From: Sphingopyxis sp. QXT-31
GTDB lineage: Bacteria; Pseudomonadota; Alphaproteobacteria; Sphingomonadales; Sphingomonadaceae
Length of the DNA: 64,000 nt
Direction: 5' to 3'
Assembly: GCF_001984035.1 (NCBI RefSeq)
Contig: NZ_CP019449.1
Coordinates: 3,472,001 to 3,536,000, forward strand
Translations under genes and position numbers: made by a program
Notes under the pieces: generated by a model
Told to the model about the DNA's origin: nothing
Seen by the model: the letters and a program-made list of their open reading frames with translations, nothing else
Database searches by the model: none
Shown: positions 1 to 8,721 of the stretch, in pieces
How the letters are laid out: the number at the start of each line of letters is the position of its first letter
How positions within the stretch are numbered: the first letter of the stretch is position 1

Positions 1-101
1 CCGCGCCCGATCAGCTTGGCTGCGGCGATCGCCGCGGCTTCGGTGACGCGCACCATTTCGAGCACGAGCACCCGGTCGAGGTTGCTGCCGGTCTTCGTCA
101 T
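1..101 (-). CDS. glpX: Fructose-1,6-bisphosphatase class II, N-terminal fragment
   Basis: The first 33 residues are visible and the gene runs off the left edge. The start MTKTGSNLDRVLVLEMVRVT followed by an Ala-rich stretch and KLIGRG is the characteristic N-terminus of GlpX, the class II fructose-1,6-bisphosphatase of gluconeogenesis. The ATG is preceded by a GGAG at a suitable distance. The next gene on the same strand upstream region is not shared: a secreted protein gene starts divergently 54 bp away. Homoserine dehydrogenase lies close by, a neighbourhood common in sphingomonads. The identification rests on a short but distinctive segment. Confidence 0.8.
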   Translation of the reverse strand, partial: MTKTGSNLDRVLVLEMVRVTEAAAIAAAKLIGR

Positions 102-155
102 GTCGCTCACTCTCCGTCTTTACTTGTTCCGCCCCGTCGGCATGGTGGGCGCCAT

Positions 156-656
156 ATGGTCGGTAACGCCGCTTGTCGAGAAACCATCGCGCGATTCGCC
201 GCGGCTTTCGCCGCCGCCTGTGTCGTGATCGTGACGCCCGCCGCGGGGCAGGAAGCCCCGCCCGCGACGCCGCCCACCCCTGTCTACGGGCCGCCCGCGC
301 CCAAGCCGTCCGTCGATGCCGCGACCGCCGCGGCCAAGGCGAAGGAACTCGTCGATCCGATCAAGCGCTGCAAACCCGGCGAGGACGGCGCGATCGAGGT
401 GTGCGGCAGCGACACCGACCGTCACCGCCTGTCGCCCGAACTGCGCGCGATCGCCGGGATTGGCACGTCGACCAAGGACAGCATCCCGCACCAGCCGGTG
501 AGCGCGATGACGCTCGACCGCCTGCCCTATAACTGGATGTCGCTCGGCGGCCGCTTTCCGCCCGGCCCCGAATATAACCATCTCTACGAAATGGCGAAGC
601 GCGCGACCGACCCCGATACCGGCGTGCCGCCGCCGCCCGCCGAGGAAGAGCCCTAG
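156..656 (+). CDS. Secreted hypothetical protein, proline-rich
   Basis: A 166-residue protein with a probable Sec signal peptide: a short N-region, a hydrophobic Ala/Val core at about residues 13-28, and a likely cleavage near AAGQ (about residue 31). The mature part begins with a Pro/Ala-rich linker, then a segment with two cysteines (KRCKPGEDGAIEVCG), and ends in a Pro/Glu-rich tail. I do not recognise a catalytic motif. It is divergent from glpX and its stop codon overlaps the stop of the converging membrane-protein gene. Codon use matches its neighbours, and the reading frame is supported by the coherent signal-peptide architecture. Function unknown; periplasmic location is inferred. Confidence 0.7.
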   Translation: MVGNAACRETIARFAAAFAAACVVIVTPAAGQEAPPATPPTPVYGPPAPKPSVDAATAAAKAKELVDPIKRCKPGEDGAIEVCGSDTDRHRLSPELRAIAGIGTSTKDSIPHQPVSAMTLDRLPYNWMSLGGRFPPGPEYNHLYEMAKRATDPDTGVPPPPAEEEP

Positions 657-1477
657 GCAAAAACTTCGGCCGCCGTGGTGCCGGGCTCCGACGCGCGATA
701 CAGGCCGGCGGGGATCAGCAGCTGCGCCGCGAAATAGATGCCGAACAACAGCACCCAGCCGATGCTCATCAGCGTCTCGACCAGCCCGCCCGGCGCGTTG
801 GTCGTGATGACATAGAAATGCAGCGCCCCCAGCGCGCCGAACGCGATGCCGAAGGCGACGTTGTAAAGCAGGAAAAATCCGAACAGCCACCATTGCTTGC
901 TCGCGGTGCGTCGCCACGATTCGGCATAGGGCGAAAAGGGCTCGAGCGACCCGCGCGCCGCCATGATCGGCCCGACCAGGCAGAAGCGCGCGAGCAGCCA
1001 TGTTCCAAACAGCGAAAAGACGAGTTGGCGGATCGCCGCGACGACGGGGTTCATCAGCCATTCGGCGGCGCCCATCGCGAGGACGACGGGCACCACCACT
1101 ACCAGTCCGACGACGAAATAAAGCAGCACATAGGCGAGCAGATAGGCGAAGCCCGCGACCATCCCGTACATGATCTCCGAAATATAGCCCTCGCGCATCT
1201 CGGCCAGCAACGCGTTCCACGCCGCCAGCATCGCCCCCATCACGATCACCGTGACGATGCCCAGCAGGTAGAGCGGCCCGGCGATCGAGCCGCCGACACG
1301 ATAGGTCCAGGGATCGGCGGCGATCGCCATCAAATTGCGCAGGCTGAAGATCGGCTCGCTCGACAGGAGCAGATACGGCAGCACGACGCCCAGCACGGCA
1401 TAGGCGAGCAGCGCCTGCCAATGCTCGCCCGCCAACCGGCGCGCCTCGCCCAGCCCGCGCCCGATATCGATGTCCAT
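653..1477 (-). CDS. Multi-pass integral membrane protein of unknown function
   Basis: A 274-residue membrane protein with about six hydrophobic segments (roughly 21-40, 60-85, 105-135, 145-170, 195-220 and 235-260). The start MDIDIGRGLG is chosen because upstream in-frame sequence is a repeat element, not protein-like, and a GGGGGC sequence precedes this ATG. The pattern resembles the glycerophosphoryl diester phosphodiesterase membrane-domain-like or DUF-type proteins that are common in Alphaproteobacteria, but no motif fixes the family. Its stop overlaps the stop of the converging secreted-protein gene at CTAG. No partner gene is evident. Confidence 0.7.
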   Translation of the reverse strand: MDIDIGRGLGEARRLAGEHWQALLAYAVLGVVLPYLLLSSEPIFSLRNLMAIAADPWTYRVGGSIAGPLYLLGIVTVIVMGAMLAAWNALLAEMREGYISEIMYGMVAGFAYLLAYVLLYFVVGLVVVVPVVLAMGAAEWLMNPVVAAIRQLVFSLFGTWLLARFCLVGPIMAARGSLEPFSPYAESWRRTASKQWWLFGFFLLYNVAFGIAFGALGALHFYVITTNAPGGLVETLMSIGWVLLFGIYFAAQLLIPAGLYRASEPGTTAAEVFA

Positions 1478-1544
1478 GAAAACGCCCCCATTGCTCCCCA
1501 GGCCATGGGTAACAGGGGAAAGGGCGATTGCAAGCGGCGGACAC

Positions 1545-1728
1545 CTTCCTCCCCCTTGATGGGGGAGGCAGCGAGACTTGGGCGCTTGCGCCCTAGTCGC
1601 AGCGGTTGGGGGAGCGGTTTCGGCCTGAAGCGAATAGAGCAAGGACGCACCCTCACCCCCCATCCAACTCCGCCTAGTCGCCTGCGGCGATAAGGCTTCA
1701 TATCCTTCCCCCATCGAGGGGGAAGGTG
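1545..1728. repeat. Intergenic C-rich palindromic repeat, copy 1
   Basis: Starts with TCCCCCTTGATGGGGGA and closes with CTTCCCCCATCGAGGGGGAAGG, each a short self-complementary unit, with the phrase GGCAGCGAGACTT and TAGTCGCAGCGGTT between. A second copy with the same order of phrases lies at 56618-56751. Here it fills most of the gap between the membrane-protein gene and hom. Such elements can fold in RNA and often sit at gene ends. Confidence 0.75.
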
Positions 1729-1735
1729 CTGTCCG

Positions 1736-3067
1736 CTACAACGCCAAAATCGGCATATGCATCGGGGCGCCCACGACATGGTCCGACGCCGCCAGCGTGG
1801 CCAGCGCCGCGGCGATCGCGCGCGCCGGGCCTTCGTGGGTGACGATCGCGATCACCACGCCGTCCTGGTCGTCGGTGCCGCGCTGGATGAAGCTCTCGAT
1901 CGACACGCCGGCATCGCGCATCGCCGTCGCGATCTCGGCGAGCACGCCGATGCGGTCCTCGACCACCAGTCGGACATAATGTTTGCCGACCCGCGCGCCG
2001 GCATCGGCCTTGGGCGCCTGGTCGAGCGCATCGACGGGCATCGCGAAGGCCGGACCATATTCGTCGCGCGCGATGTCGATGATGTCGGCGACGATCGCCG
2101 ACGCCGTCGGCCCCGCGCCTGCACCCGCGCCCTCGAAGAACAGCCGGCCGACGAAGTTGCCCTCGGCGACCACCGCGTTGAGCGCGCCGGGAACATAAGC
2201 GAGCGGATGGTCCGCGGGGACGAGGCACGGCTGGACATGCTGGTAGAGGGCGCCGCCATTCTTGGCACCGTCGCGCTCGGCCATGCCGATCAGCCGCACG
2301 CGGTGGCCCAGCGCCTCGGCCTCGCGGATGTCGGCGGCGATCAGGTCGCGGATGCCGTTCGTCGCCACCGCGTCGATGTCGAGCTTGGTGCCGAAGCACA
2401 GCGCCGCCAGGATCGACAATTTATGCGCGGCGTCGATTCCGTCGACGTCGAAACTCGGGTCGGCCTCGGCATATCCCTCGGCTTGCGCCGCGGCGAGCGC
2501 GTCGGCGAAGCTCGCGCCGTTCCGCTCCATCTGCGTCAGGATATAATTGCAGGTGCCGTTGAGGATGCCATAGACGCGCGCGATCTCGTTGGCCGACGCG
2601 CCCTCGCGGATCGCCTTGATCACCGGGATGCCGCCCGCGACCGCGGCCTCATATTTCAGCGGCGTGTCCTTTTCCTCGGCAAGCCGCGCTAGGTTGAGCC
2701 CGTGATGCGCGATCATCGCCTTGTTCGCGGTGACCAGCGCCTTGCCGCTGGAAAGCGCCTGCCGGGCGAGCGTCAGCGCCATGCCGTCGGCACCGCCGAT
2801 CATCTCGACGACGACATCGACGTCGTCGGCCGCGACCAGCGCACCGAGGTCGTCTTCCCAGCGATAGGGCGACAGGTCGACCCCGCGGTCCTTGTGCCGG
2901 TCGCGCGCCGACAGCGCGACGATCTCGACAGCTCGGCCCGCGCGACGTGCGATCAGCTCGCGGTTCGCCTGCAACAGCTTGACCACCCCGCCGCCGACGA
3001 CGCCGAGCCCCGCGAGCGCGACGCGCAGCGGCGGACGGGGGGCAGCGGGGGCAGGGACAGGCGACAT
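1736..3067 (-). CDS. hom: Homoserine dehydrogenase
   Basis: This 443-residue enzyme catalyses NAD(P)H-dependent reduction of aspartate semialdehyde to homoserine, the branch step toward threonine and methionine. The N-terminal Rossmann motif GLGVVGGGV is at about residues 20-28, the substrate-domain signature YEAAVAGGIPVIKAIREG is central, and the catalytic lysine lies in DGIDAAHKLSILA. A C-terminal ACT domain (YVRLVVEDRIGVLAEI onward) is present, as in full-length bacterial Hom, suggesting allosteric feedback, probably by threonine. The start MSPVPAPA is chosen because AGGAG lies about 8 bases upstream; the further upstream frame is not conserved in character. Cytoplasmic. Confidence 0.95.
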   Translation of the reverse strand: MSPVPAPAAPRPPLRVALAGLGVVGGGVVKLLQANRELIARRAGRAVEIVALSARDRHKDRGVDLSPYRWEDDLGALVAADDVDVVVEMIGGADGMALTLARQALSSGKALVTANKAMIAHHGLNLARLAEEKDTPLKYEAAVAGGIPVIKAIREGASANEIARVYGILNGTCNYILTQMERNGASFADALAAAQAEGYAEADPSFDVDGIDAAHKLSILAALCFGTKLDIDAVATNGIRDLIAADIREAEALGHRVRLIGMAERDGAKNGGALYQHVQPCLVPADHPLAYVPGALNAVVAEGNFVGRLFFEGAGAGAGPTASAIVADIIDIARDEYGPAFAMPVDALDQAPKADAGARVGKHYVRLVVEDRIGVLAEIATAMRDAGVSIESFIQRGTDDQDGVVIAIVTHEGPARAIAAALATLAASDHVVGAPMHMPILAL

Positions 3068-3155
3068 TCGGGCACTCCTAATATGAGGCCTGCGCCCTAT
3101 CGGCTTTTTGCAACGAAACAAGAGCCACGCGCCTTTGCCTGGTCCTAGTTCCGCT

Positions 3156-4037
3156 TTACCCCACCGGCGGCTTGCGCGTGCGCGTGCAGTCACCGAGTGC
3201 GCCGAGCACGATCGCATAGTCCGACGCCGCCTTGCGCTGCTCGGCAGGGCCGCTACCCTTGAGCCTGCTCATCGGCAACTGGCGCGGCAGGCCGCAGGCG
3301 AGGCGGTACCAGGCGAGCGTATCGCGCGCGGGCACCGCCGCCGACCCATCGACGATCTCGCCGAACGCCGCGGCCCAGCGGCGCGACCCGTCGGGGCTCG
3401 TCAGGATCGTCAGCGACATCGGCTCGCCCGTCGCGGTGTTGAAAAACAGCTGCGTCTCGCCCTCGCCGGGCAGCGAGCCGGGGACGTGGAATCCATTGTC
3501 GACCCCGGTGATCGCGGGCGGCGCGCCGGGCTTGACCAGCTCGGTCAGGATCGCGCGCAGCCGCGCCTCGGTCGCGGGATCCCACGGCAGCTGCGCGTCG
3601 GGTGCGACGAGCCGCACGCTGCCGGTGCTGCTGCTTCCCGCGGTCGCCCCCGCGACGGGGCGCGCGAAGAGCAGCAGCGGCTGCTTCTTCTTGAGCTTGA
3701 CCGGCTTGCCGTTCGCCGCATTGGGCAGGTCGACCAGATAGGCGATGCGCGCCGCGAGCGGCCCGTTGCCGCGAATCAGGCTGATCACGTCGGCCTCGAC
3801 ATAGAATCGGCTGTGCCCCGCGGCGACGCCGGGCGCGCGTTCGGGTTTGAGCACGGTGGCCGAGGCGACGCGCGCGTGGATCGCCATCGGCGCGGCGGTG
3901 GCCAGGTCGGCGACGTCGGCATAGCTGTAGGGGCTGGCGGGTGCCGCTGCCATCGGCGCCTGCATCGCCGAAACGGCGGGGATTCCAGCACTTAAGCCGA
4001 CCAGCGCGGCAAGGGTCACGGGGAGGAGGATACGCAT
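3156..4037 (-). CDS. Secreted hypothetical protein
   Basis: A 293-residue protein with a clear signal peptide: MRILLPVTLAALVGLSAGIPAVSA, cleaved near residue 24. The mature protein has a segment rich in beta-strand-like alternation (HARVASATVLKPERAP, RFYVEADVISLIRG), a lysine cluster LKKKQP, and a C-terminal part ending with cysteines at RLACG and GDCTRT that may form a disulphide. No catalytic signature is recognised. The ATG at 4037 is chosen because it starts the signal peptide directly; a GAAAAAGGA sequence precedes it. It lies upstream of hom on the same strand but 88 bp separate them. Periplasmic, function unknown. Confidence 0.75.
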   Translation of the reverse strand: MRILLPVTLAALVGLSAGIPAVSAMQAPMAAAPASPYSYADVADLATAAPMAIHARVASATVLKPERAPGVAAGHSRFYVEADVISLIRGNGPLAARIAYLVDLPNAANGKPVKLKKKQPLLLFARPVAGATAGSSSTGSVRLVAPDAQLPWDPATEARLRAILTELVKPGAPPAITGVDNGFHVPGSLPGEGETQLFFNTATGEPMSLTILTSPDGSRRWAAAFGEIVDGSAAVPARDTLAWYRLACGLPRQLPMSRLKGSGPAEQRKAASDYAIVLGALGDCTRTRKPPVG

Positions 4038-4304
4038 GGCTGGTCCTTTTTCTTTTGTCTCTGACACCGGTTGCATCGGCGGCGTGCCATCATGGCGCGC
4101 CCCACATTAACCGCTGATAAAGGGTTTGCGAACTCGCCGCCACCGCGATAGGACGTGCGACGAAGCGGCCGGTAAGAACAGAACAGCCGGTCGCTAGCCC
4201 GCCGGGTCTGCGGAACGCATCGGAAAACATCCGGGCATTTGGCAACTTCCCCCCGACGGTATGGATTGGTGTCAGGATGATCTAGCAAGGAGCGTCGTCC
4301 CTGA

Positions 4305-4961
4305 ATGGCTTATGGTGATAATGTCGACCCTAAAAACAGGGTAGTGGCAATCGTCTTGGTCGGTCTGTTCACCGCTGTTCTGGGCTATGGCCTGGTCAAC
4401 GGCTTGAACATCAGCATCGTCAAGAAGATTGCCGAGAAATTGGACGTGGTGGACGTCGAAGAGCCGCCGCCGCCCGAGGAGCCGCCGCCGCCGCCGCCGC
4501 CGGACAATGTTCTGCCGCCGCCGCCGCCGGTCGTGACTCCCCCGTCGCCGATTCCGCCGCCGGTGAGCACGAACACCGTGCAGTCGGTGCCGACTCCGCC
4601 GCGGCTTCCGCCGCCGCCGGTCTACACGCCGCCCGCTCCGCCGGCGCCGCCGCCGGCTCCGGATCTCAGCGCCGCCGGTACGCCGCGCGGCAACCCCGGC
4701 CGCTGGGCGACCAACGACGACTATCCGGCGCGTGCCATGCGCGAAGAGCGCGAGGGGACGACCGGATTCCGCGTCACCTACAGCGCCGATGGCCGGATCA
4801 CGTCGTGCGACGTGACCGCTTCGAGCGGCCATGCCGACCTCGATGCCGAGACCTGCAAGCTCATCACGCGCCGCGGCCGGTTCAATCCGGGCAAGGACCG
4901 TGCGGGCAACCCGACGGGTGGCACCTACAGCAATCGTATCCGGTGGCAGATTCCGCGCTGA
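4305..4961 (+). CDS. tonB: TonB energy-transducing protein
   Basis: A 218-residue TonB. It has one N-terminal membrane segment (about 14-34), a long periplasmic proline-rich stretch (about 50-130, blocks of PPPP with Glu-Pro), and a C-terminal TonB domain (about 135-218: DYPARAMREEREGTTGFRVTY, then TSCDVTASSGHADLDAETC). TonB couples the inner-membrane proton motive force, gathered by ExbB-ExbD, to outer-membrane receptors. It leads a four-gene operon, tonB-exbB-exbD-exbD, which ends in a terminator at 6941. An AGGAG lies 12 bases before the ATG. TonB-dependent receptors are abundant in sphingomonads, and a truncated one lies at 29 kb. Confidence 0.95.
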   Translation: MAYGDNVDPKNRVVAIVLVGLFTAVLGYGLVNGLNISIVKKIAEKLDVVDVEEPPPPEEPPPPPPPDNVLPPPPPVVTPPSPIPPPVSTNTVQSVPTPPRLPPPPVYTPPAPPAPPPAPDLSAAGTPRGNPGRWATNDDYPARAMREEREGTTGFRVTYSADGRITSCDVTASSGHADLDAETCKLITRRGRFNPGKDRAGNPTGGTYSNRIRWQIPR

Positions 4962-5028
4962 TCGGCGCCGGTATCCGCCTCCATATCCACGTTTCTCGAT
5001 TTTCGGACTTTGAGAGGGAATATCCTAT

Positions 5029-5838
5029 ATGTTTAATCTGATCGCAAATGCAGCTGCTGCCGCTCCCGCGGCGGCCCACGAAGCCGGCCTCAGCCTGATG
5101 CCCGCCTCGATGTGCGTGAAGGAAGAGGGTCAGAGCCCCTATGGTCTCGTTCCCGCGCTCTGCGAAGGCGGCGTCGTCTCGCAGCTGACCTTCCTCATCC
5201 TGCTGATCATGTTCGTCGGCACGCTCTACATCCTGTTCACCAAGCTGTTCGAACAGAATAAGGTGATGAACCAGGGCAAGGCCGTCGACGCCAATTTCTG
5301 GCGCGCGCCGACGCTGGCCGAAGGGGCTGCCAAGCTCGAAAAGAACAGCGCCTATCGCCAGGTCGTCGAAGACGGTCTGCGCGCCAACGAAGAGCATAAC
5401 AAGCTGACCGACCCCGTTGAAGCGCATGACTGGATGCACGGCACGCTCGAGCGTTCGCAGAACCACATCAACTCGAAGCTCAACGGCGGCCTCGCCTTCC
5501 TCGCGACCGTGGGTTCGACCGCGCCGTTCGTCGGCCTGTTCGGTACCGTTATCGGTATTCTCCGCGCGCTGGTGAAGATCGGTGCGTCGGGCCAGGCCTC
5601 GATCGACACCGTCGCCGGTCCGGTCGGTGAAGCGCTCATCATGACCGCCATCGGTCTGATCGTCGCGGTTCCCGCGGTGCTCGCGTTCAACTGGCTGCAG
5701 AGCCGCAACAAGGCGATCGCCCGCCGTCTGTCGACCTTCTCGAACGACGTTCTGGGTTCGATCATGTCGGGTGGCCAGGTGAAGCCGGTCGTCCCCGCCG
5801 GCAAGGCTGCGGCCCCGGCTGCCGCGCCCAAGAAGTAA
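5029..5838 (+). CDS. exbB: MotA/TolQ/ExbB proton channel family protein
   Basis: A 269-residue ExbB. An N-terminal Ala-rich segment precedes the first membrane helix (about 50-70, LTFLILLIMFVGTLYIL). The signature region follows at about 160-230: GGLAFLATVGSTAPFVGLFGTV, then VGEALIMTAIGLIVAVPAVLAFNW, the two helices that form the proton path with ExbD. The tail is Ala/Pro/Lys-rich. It lies 67 bp after tonB with GAGGG upstream of the start, and before two exbD genes. The product is an inner-membrane stator powering TonB. Confidence 0.95.
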   Translation: MFNLIANAAAAAPAAAHEAGLSLMPASMCVKEEGQSPYGLVPALCEGGVVSQLTFLILLIMFVGTLYILFTKLFEQNKVMNQGKAVDANFWRAPTLAEGAAKLEKNSAYRQVVEDGLRANEEHNKLTDPVEAHDWMHGTLERSQNHINSKLNGGLAFLATVGSTAPFVGLFGTVIGILRALVKIGASGQASIDTVAGPVGEALIMTAIGLIVAVPAVLAFNWLQSRNKAIARRLSTFSNDVLGSIMSGGQVKPVVPAGKAAAPAAAPKK

Positions 5839-5932
5839 GATCGGCCATCCGGCGCCCGTCGCCGCCGCCTCCGCGCGGCGCTTCGGGGGCCGGATCGTCC
5901 CATGAAACAATTTGTGACAGGATGCTGATCCT

Positions 5933-6454
5933 ATGTCGATGAGTGTAGGCGAAAGCGGTGGCGAAGACGCCCCGATGTCCGAAATCAACACGACGCCGCT
6001 CGTGGACATCATGCTTGTGTTGCTCATCATCTTCCTCATCACGGTTCCCGTGGTGTTGGAGACGGTGAACCTCAAGCTGCCCGATGTGGCGTTCGAAGTG
6101 ACGACGACGAAGCCCGAAAACGTGTTGCTCTCGGTCCGCTCGGCGGACACCGACGGCGACGGCGAGCCCAATCCTGAAAGCACCGCCTGCGAAGTCTATT
6201 GGGGCCAGACCCCAGTCGATTCGAAGGTGCTGCTGGAACGTGGGCAAAAGAAGCTCGAAGATCTGATCGCCGACATCGGCGGGGTCGAGAACATCACCGA
6301 GGAAAATTTCCCCGAAGTGCACATCCGCGGCGACGTCAACACGCCGTACCAGTGCATCGGCGGGGTGATCTACACGATGCAGTTCGCCGGCTTCCAGAAG
6401 ATCGGGTTCATTTCCGAACCGGCGCCCGGCTCGGGCACGATGGGCCGCCTCTAA
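5933..6454 (+). CDS. exbD: Biopolymer transport protein ExbD (first copy)
   Basis: A 173-residue ExbD/TolR family protein. The N-terminus ends in the conserved SEINTTPLVDIMLVLLIIFL, which contains the proton-carrying aspartate in the single membrane helix (about 20-43). The periplasmic domain is longer than in the following paralogue: it carries an extra acidic loop (DTDGDGEPNPESTACEVYWG). It is the third gene of the tonB operon, 94 bp after exbB. The extra loop with a cysteine may give this subunit a role distinct from the second ExbD, which is inference. Confidence 0.93.
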   Translation: MSMSVGESGGEDAPMSEINTTPLVDIMLVLLIIFLITVPVVLETVNLKLPDVAFEVTTTKPENVLLSVRSADTDGDGEPNPESTACEVYWGQTPVDSKVLLERGQKKLEDLIADIGGVENITEENFPEVHIRGDVNTPYQCIGGVIYTMQFAGFQKIGFISEPAPGSGTMGRL

Positions 6455-6486
6455 GGCGCTCCGGCTAGTTATAAAGGAATAATCCT

Positions 6487-6912
6487 ATGTCCATGGCCGT
6501 TGGCGATCGGGACGAAAATGAACCGATGATGGATATGAACACGACGCCGCTGATCGACGTCATGCTCGTGCTCCTCATCATGTTCATCATCACCATCCCG
6601 GTCCAGACCCACGCGGTGAAGATCGACCTGCCGGTGCCGACCGATGCCGAAAGCAATGTCGATCCGGAAAAGAACAAGGTGATGATCGACCCCGCGGGGA
6701 CGATCACCTGGAACGGCACGCCGGTCGACCTGGCGCAGCTCGAAAATTACCTGCTCCAGACCAAGGCGCTGCCGGTCGAACCCGAACTTCAGGTTCAGCC
6801 CGACCCCTATGCGCGTTACATCGTGGTCGACCGCGTGATGGCGGTGATCAAGCGCAGCGGCGTCGGCAAGCTCGGCTTTGTCGGCAACGAACAATATGCG
6901 CGCGTCTTCTGA
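6487..6912 (+). CDS. exbD: Biopolymer transport protein ExbD (second copy)
   Basis: A 141-residue ExbD/TolR family protein, last gene of the tonB operon. It shows the conserved NTTPLIDVMLVLLIMFIITI segment with the membrane aspartate, followed by a compact periplasmic domain that is closer to typical ExbD length than its upstream paralogue. The start is preceded by AAAGGA. Tandem exbD genes occur in several Alphaproteobacteria and Xanthomonads. The gene is followed 28 bp later by a perfect terminator hairpin, so the operon ends here. Confidence 0.93.
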   Translation: MSMAVGDRDENEPMMDMNTTPLIDVMLVLLIMFIITIPVQTHAVKIDLPVPTDAESNVDPEKNKVMIDPAGTITWNGTPVDLAQLENYLLQTKALPVEPELQVQPDPYARYIVVDRVMAVIKRSGVGKLGFVGNEQYARVF

Positions 6913-6940
6913 TCGCTGATCGGACCGCGTGAAAAGGTAG

Positions 6941-6971
6941 GGGCCGCGAAGCAATTCGCGGCCCTTTTCCT
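6941..6971 (+). terminator. Rho-independent terminator of the tonB operon
   Basis: GGGCCGCGAA and TTCGCGGCCC form a perfect 10-bp stem around a GCAA tetraloop, followed by a T-rich stretch (TTTTCCTTT). Confidence 0.9.
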
Positions 6972-6975
6972 TTGG

Positions 6976-7332
6976 CGGGTGGCGGGGTCGATGGCGGGTT
7001 TCGGGCGGTAGCGGACATTCCCCGCCCCTGCTCTGAAGAGGAGGGGTTTGAGGTGTCAAATCCACCCCAAAAGCGCCGCCGTCTTCAAAAAAGGCTTTTC
7101 CACATTATCCGGCTGTGCAAGCGCCGATTCCGGCTCGTCACTCGATCGACAGAAGCGGTCGCCTAGGTTCTGATGCGGGGCGCACAGGGCTGAACTTTCC
7201 TGAACTTTGGACAGAGCAAGCGTTCGCTCCCCACCCTAACACCGCCATCGCGGCCGCGCCCCCACATGACCGCTTTTCCTTTCGCGCCATTCCCCCTAAA
7301 GACGCGCCGCCTCCAGCAATAAAGGGTGAGCC
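6976..7332. other. Non-coding gap before ugd
   Basis: About 350 bases between the tonB-operon terminator and the dehydrogenase gene. I see no gene with plausible protein character here on either strand. It should hold the ugd promoter; the last bases before the ATG read AAAGGGTGAGCC, which gives a ribosome binding site. Confidence 0.5.
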
Positions 7333-8643
7333 ATGAAAATCGCCATGATCGGAACGGGCTATGTCGGCCTCGTCTCGGGTGCCTGTTTCTCCGATTTCGG
7401 TCATGACGTCGTGTGCGTCGACAAGGATGCGGCAAAGATCGACGCGCTCCACGCCGGCCGCATGCCCATCTACGAGCCCGGGCTCGACGCGCTTGTCGCC
7501 GCCAATGTCGCCGCGGGCCGCCTCGCCTTCACCACCGAACTTGCCCCCGCGGTCGCCGGCGCCGATGCGGTGTTCATCGCGGTCGGCACCCCGTCGCGCC
7601 GCGGCGACGGGCACGCCGATCTCTCCTATGTCTTCGGCGCCGCCGAGGAGCTCGCCGCCACCCTCGGCCACGACTGCGTGATCGTCACCAAATCGACCGT
7701 GCCCGTCGGCACCGGCGACGAAGTCGAGCGCATCCTGCGCGAAGGATCGCCCGGCCGCAGCCACAGCGTCGCCTCGAATCCCGAATTTCTGCGCGAAGGC
7801 GCGGCGATCGGCGATTTCAAGCGCCCCGACCGCATCGTCATCGGCGCCGAGGATGTCCGCGGCGAGGCGGTGCTGCGCGAAGTCTATCGCCCGCTCTTCC
7901 TCAACGAAGCGCCGATCCTGATCACCCGCCGCCGCACAGCGGAAATGATCAAATATGCCGCCAACGCCTTTCTCGCGACCAAGATCACCTTCATCAACGA
8001 GATCGCCGACCTTTGCGAAGCCGTCGGTGCCGAGGTGCAGGACGTCGCGCGCGGCATCGGGCTCGACAACCGCATCGGCGCCAAATTCCTCCACGCGGGC
8101 CCCGGCTACGGCGGCAGCTGCTTCCCCAAGGACACGCTCGCGCTGCTCAAGACCGCGCAGGACAATGATGTGCCGCTGCGCCTCGTCGAGGCGACGGTGC
8201 AGGCGAACGACCTCCGCAAGCGCGCGATGGGGCGCAAGATCGTCACCGCACTCGGCGGCAGTGCGCGCGGCAAGACCGTCGCCTTGCTCGGCCTGACCTT
8301 CAAGCCGAACACCGACGACATGCGCGATTCGCCCAGCCTCGCCATCGTCCAGACCCTGCTCGACGCCGGCGCGCGCGTCACGGCTTATGATCCCGAGGGC
8401 ATGGAGATCGCCGCGCCGATGATGCCCGAGGTCGAGATGAAGGCGAGCGCCTATGCCGCCGCCGACGGCGCCGATGCGGTCGCGATCGTCACCGAATGGG
8501 ACGCCTTCCGCGCGCTCGACCTCGCGCGGCTCGGCGCGGGCATGACCGAAAAATTGCTGGTGGACCTGCGCAACATCTATCGCCGCGACGAAGTCGTCCG
8601 CCACGGCTTCCGTCACATCGCCATTGGCACCAGCGGCGAATAG
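7333..8643 (+). CDS. ugd: UDP-glucose 6-dehydrogenase
   Basis: A 436-residue enzyme that oxidises UDP-glucose to UDP-glucuronate with two NAD+, supplying precursors for exopolysaccharide and glycolipids such as sphingomonad glycosphingolipids. The N-terminal NAD-binding loop GTGYVGLVSGACF is at residues 7-19. The catalytic cysteine is C263 in GPGYGGSCFPKDTLAL, and the conserved lysine is K207 in AEMIKYAANAF. The C-terminal domain has GLTFKPNTDDMRDSPS. Length matches the family. It stands alone with its own ribosome binding site; a superoxide dismutase gene follows after 78 bp. Cytoplasmic. Confidence 0.95.
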   Translation: MKIAMIGTGYVGLVSGACFSDFGHDVVCVDKDAAKIDALHAGRMPIYEPGLDALVAANVAAGRLAFTTELAPAVAGADAVFIAVGTPSRRGDGHADLSYVFGAAEELAATLGHDCVIVTKSTVPVGTGDEVERILREGSPGRSHSVASNPEFLREGAAIGDFKRPDRIVIGAEDVRGEAVLREVYRPLFLNEAPILITRRRTAEMIKYAANAFLATKITFINEIADLCEAVGAEVQDVARGIGLDNRIGAKFLHAGPGYGGSCFPKDTLALLKTAQDNDVPLRLVEATVQANDLRKRAMGRKIVTALGGSARGKTVALLGLTFKPNTDDMRDSPSLAIVQTLLDAGARVTAYDPEGMEIAAPMMPEVEMKASAYAAADGADAVAIVTEWDAFRALDLARLGAGMTEKLLVDLRNIYRRDEVVRHGFRHIAIGTSGE

Positions 8644-8721
8644 GGCCATCGTCGCGGCGGACGGAACAAATTCGTAGCTGCGGAATTGCGAGTCCGACGC
8701 CTTTTTCCGGGGAGCAAAAGA

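Noticed and set aside
4451..4660. Proline-codon repeats (CCGCCG) in tonB as a possible DNA repeat element
   Set aside because: They encode the normal proline-rich periplasmic spacer of TonB.
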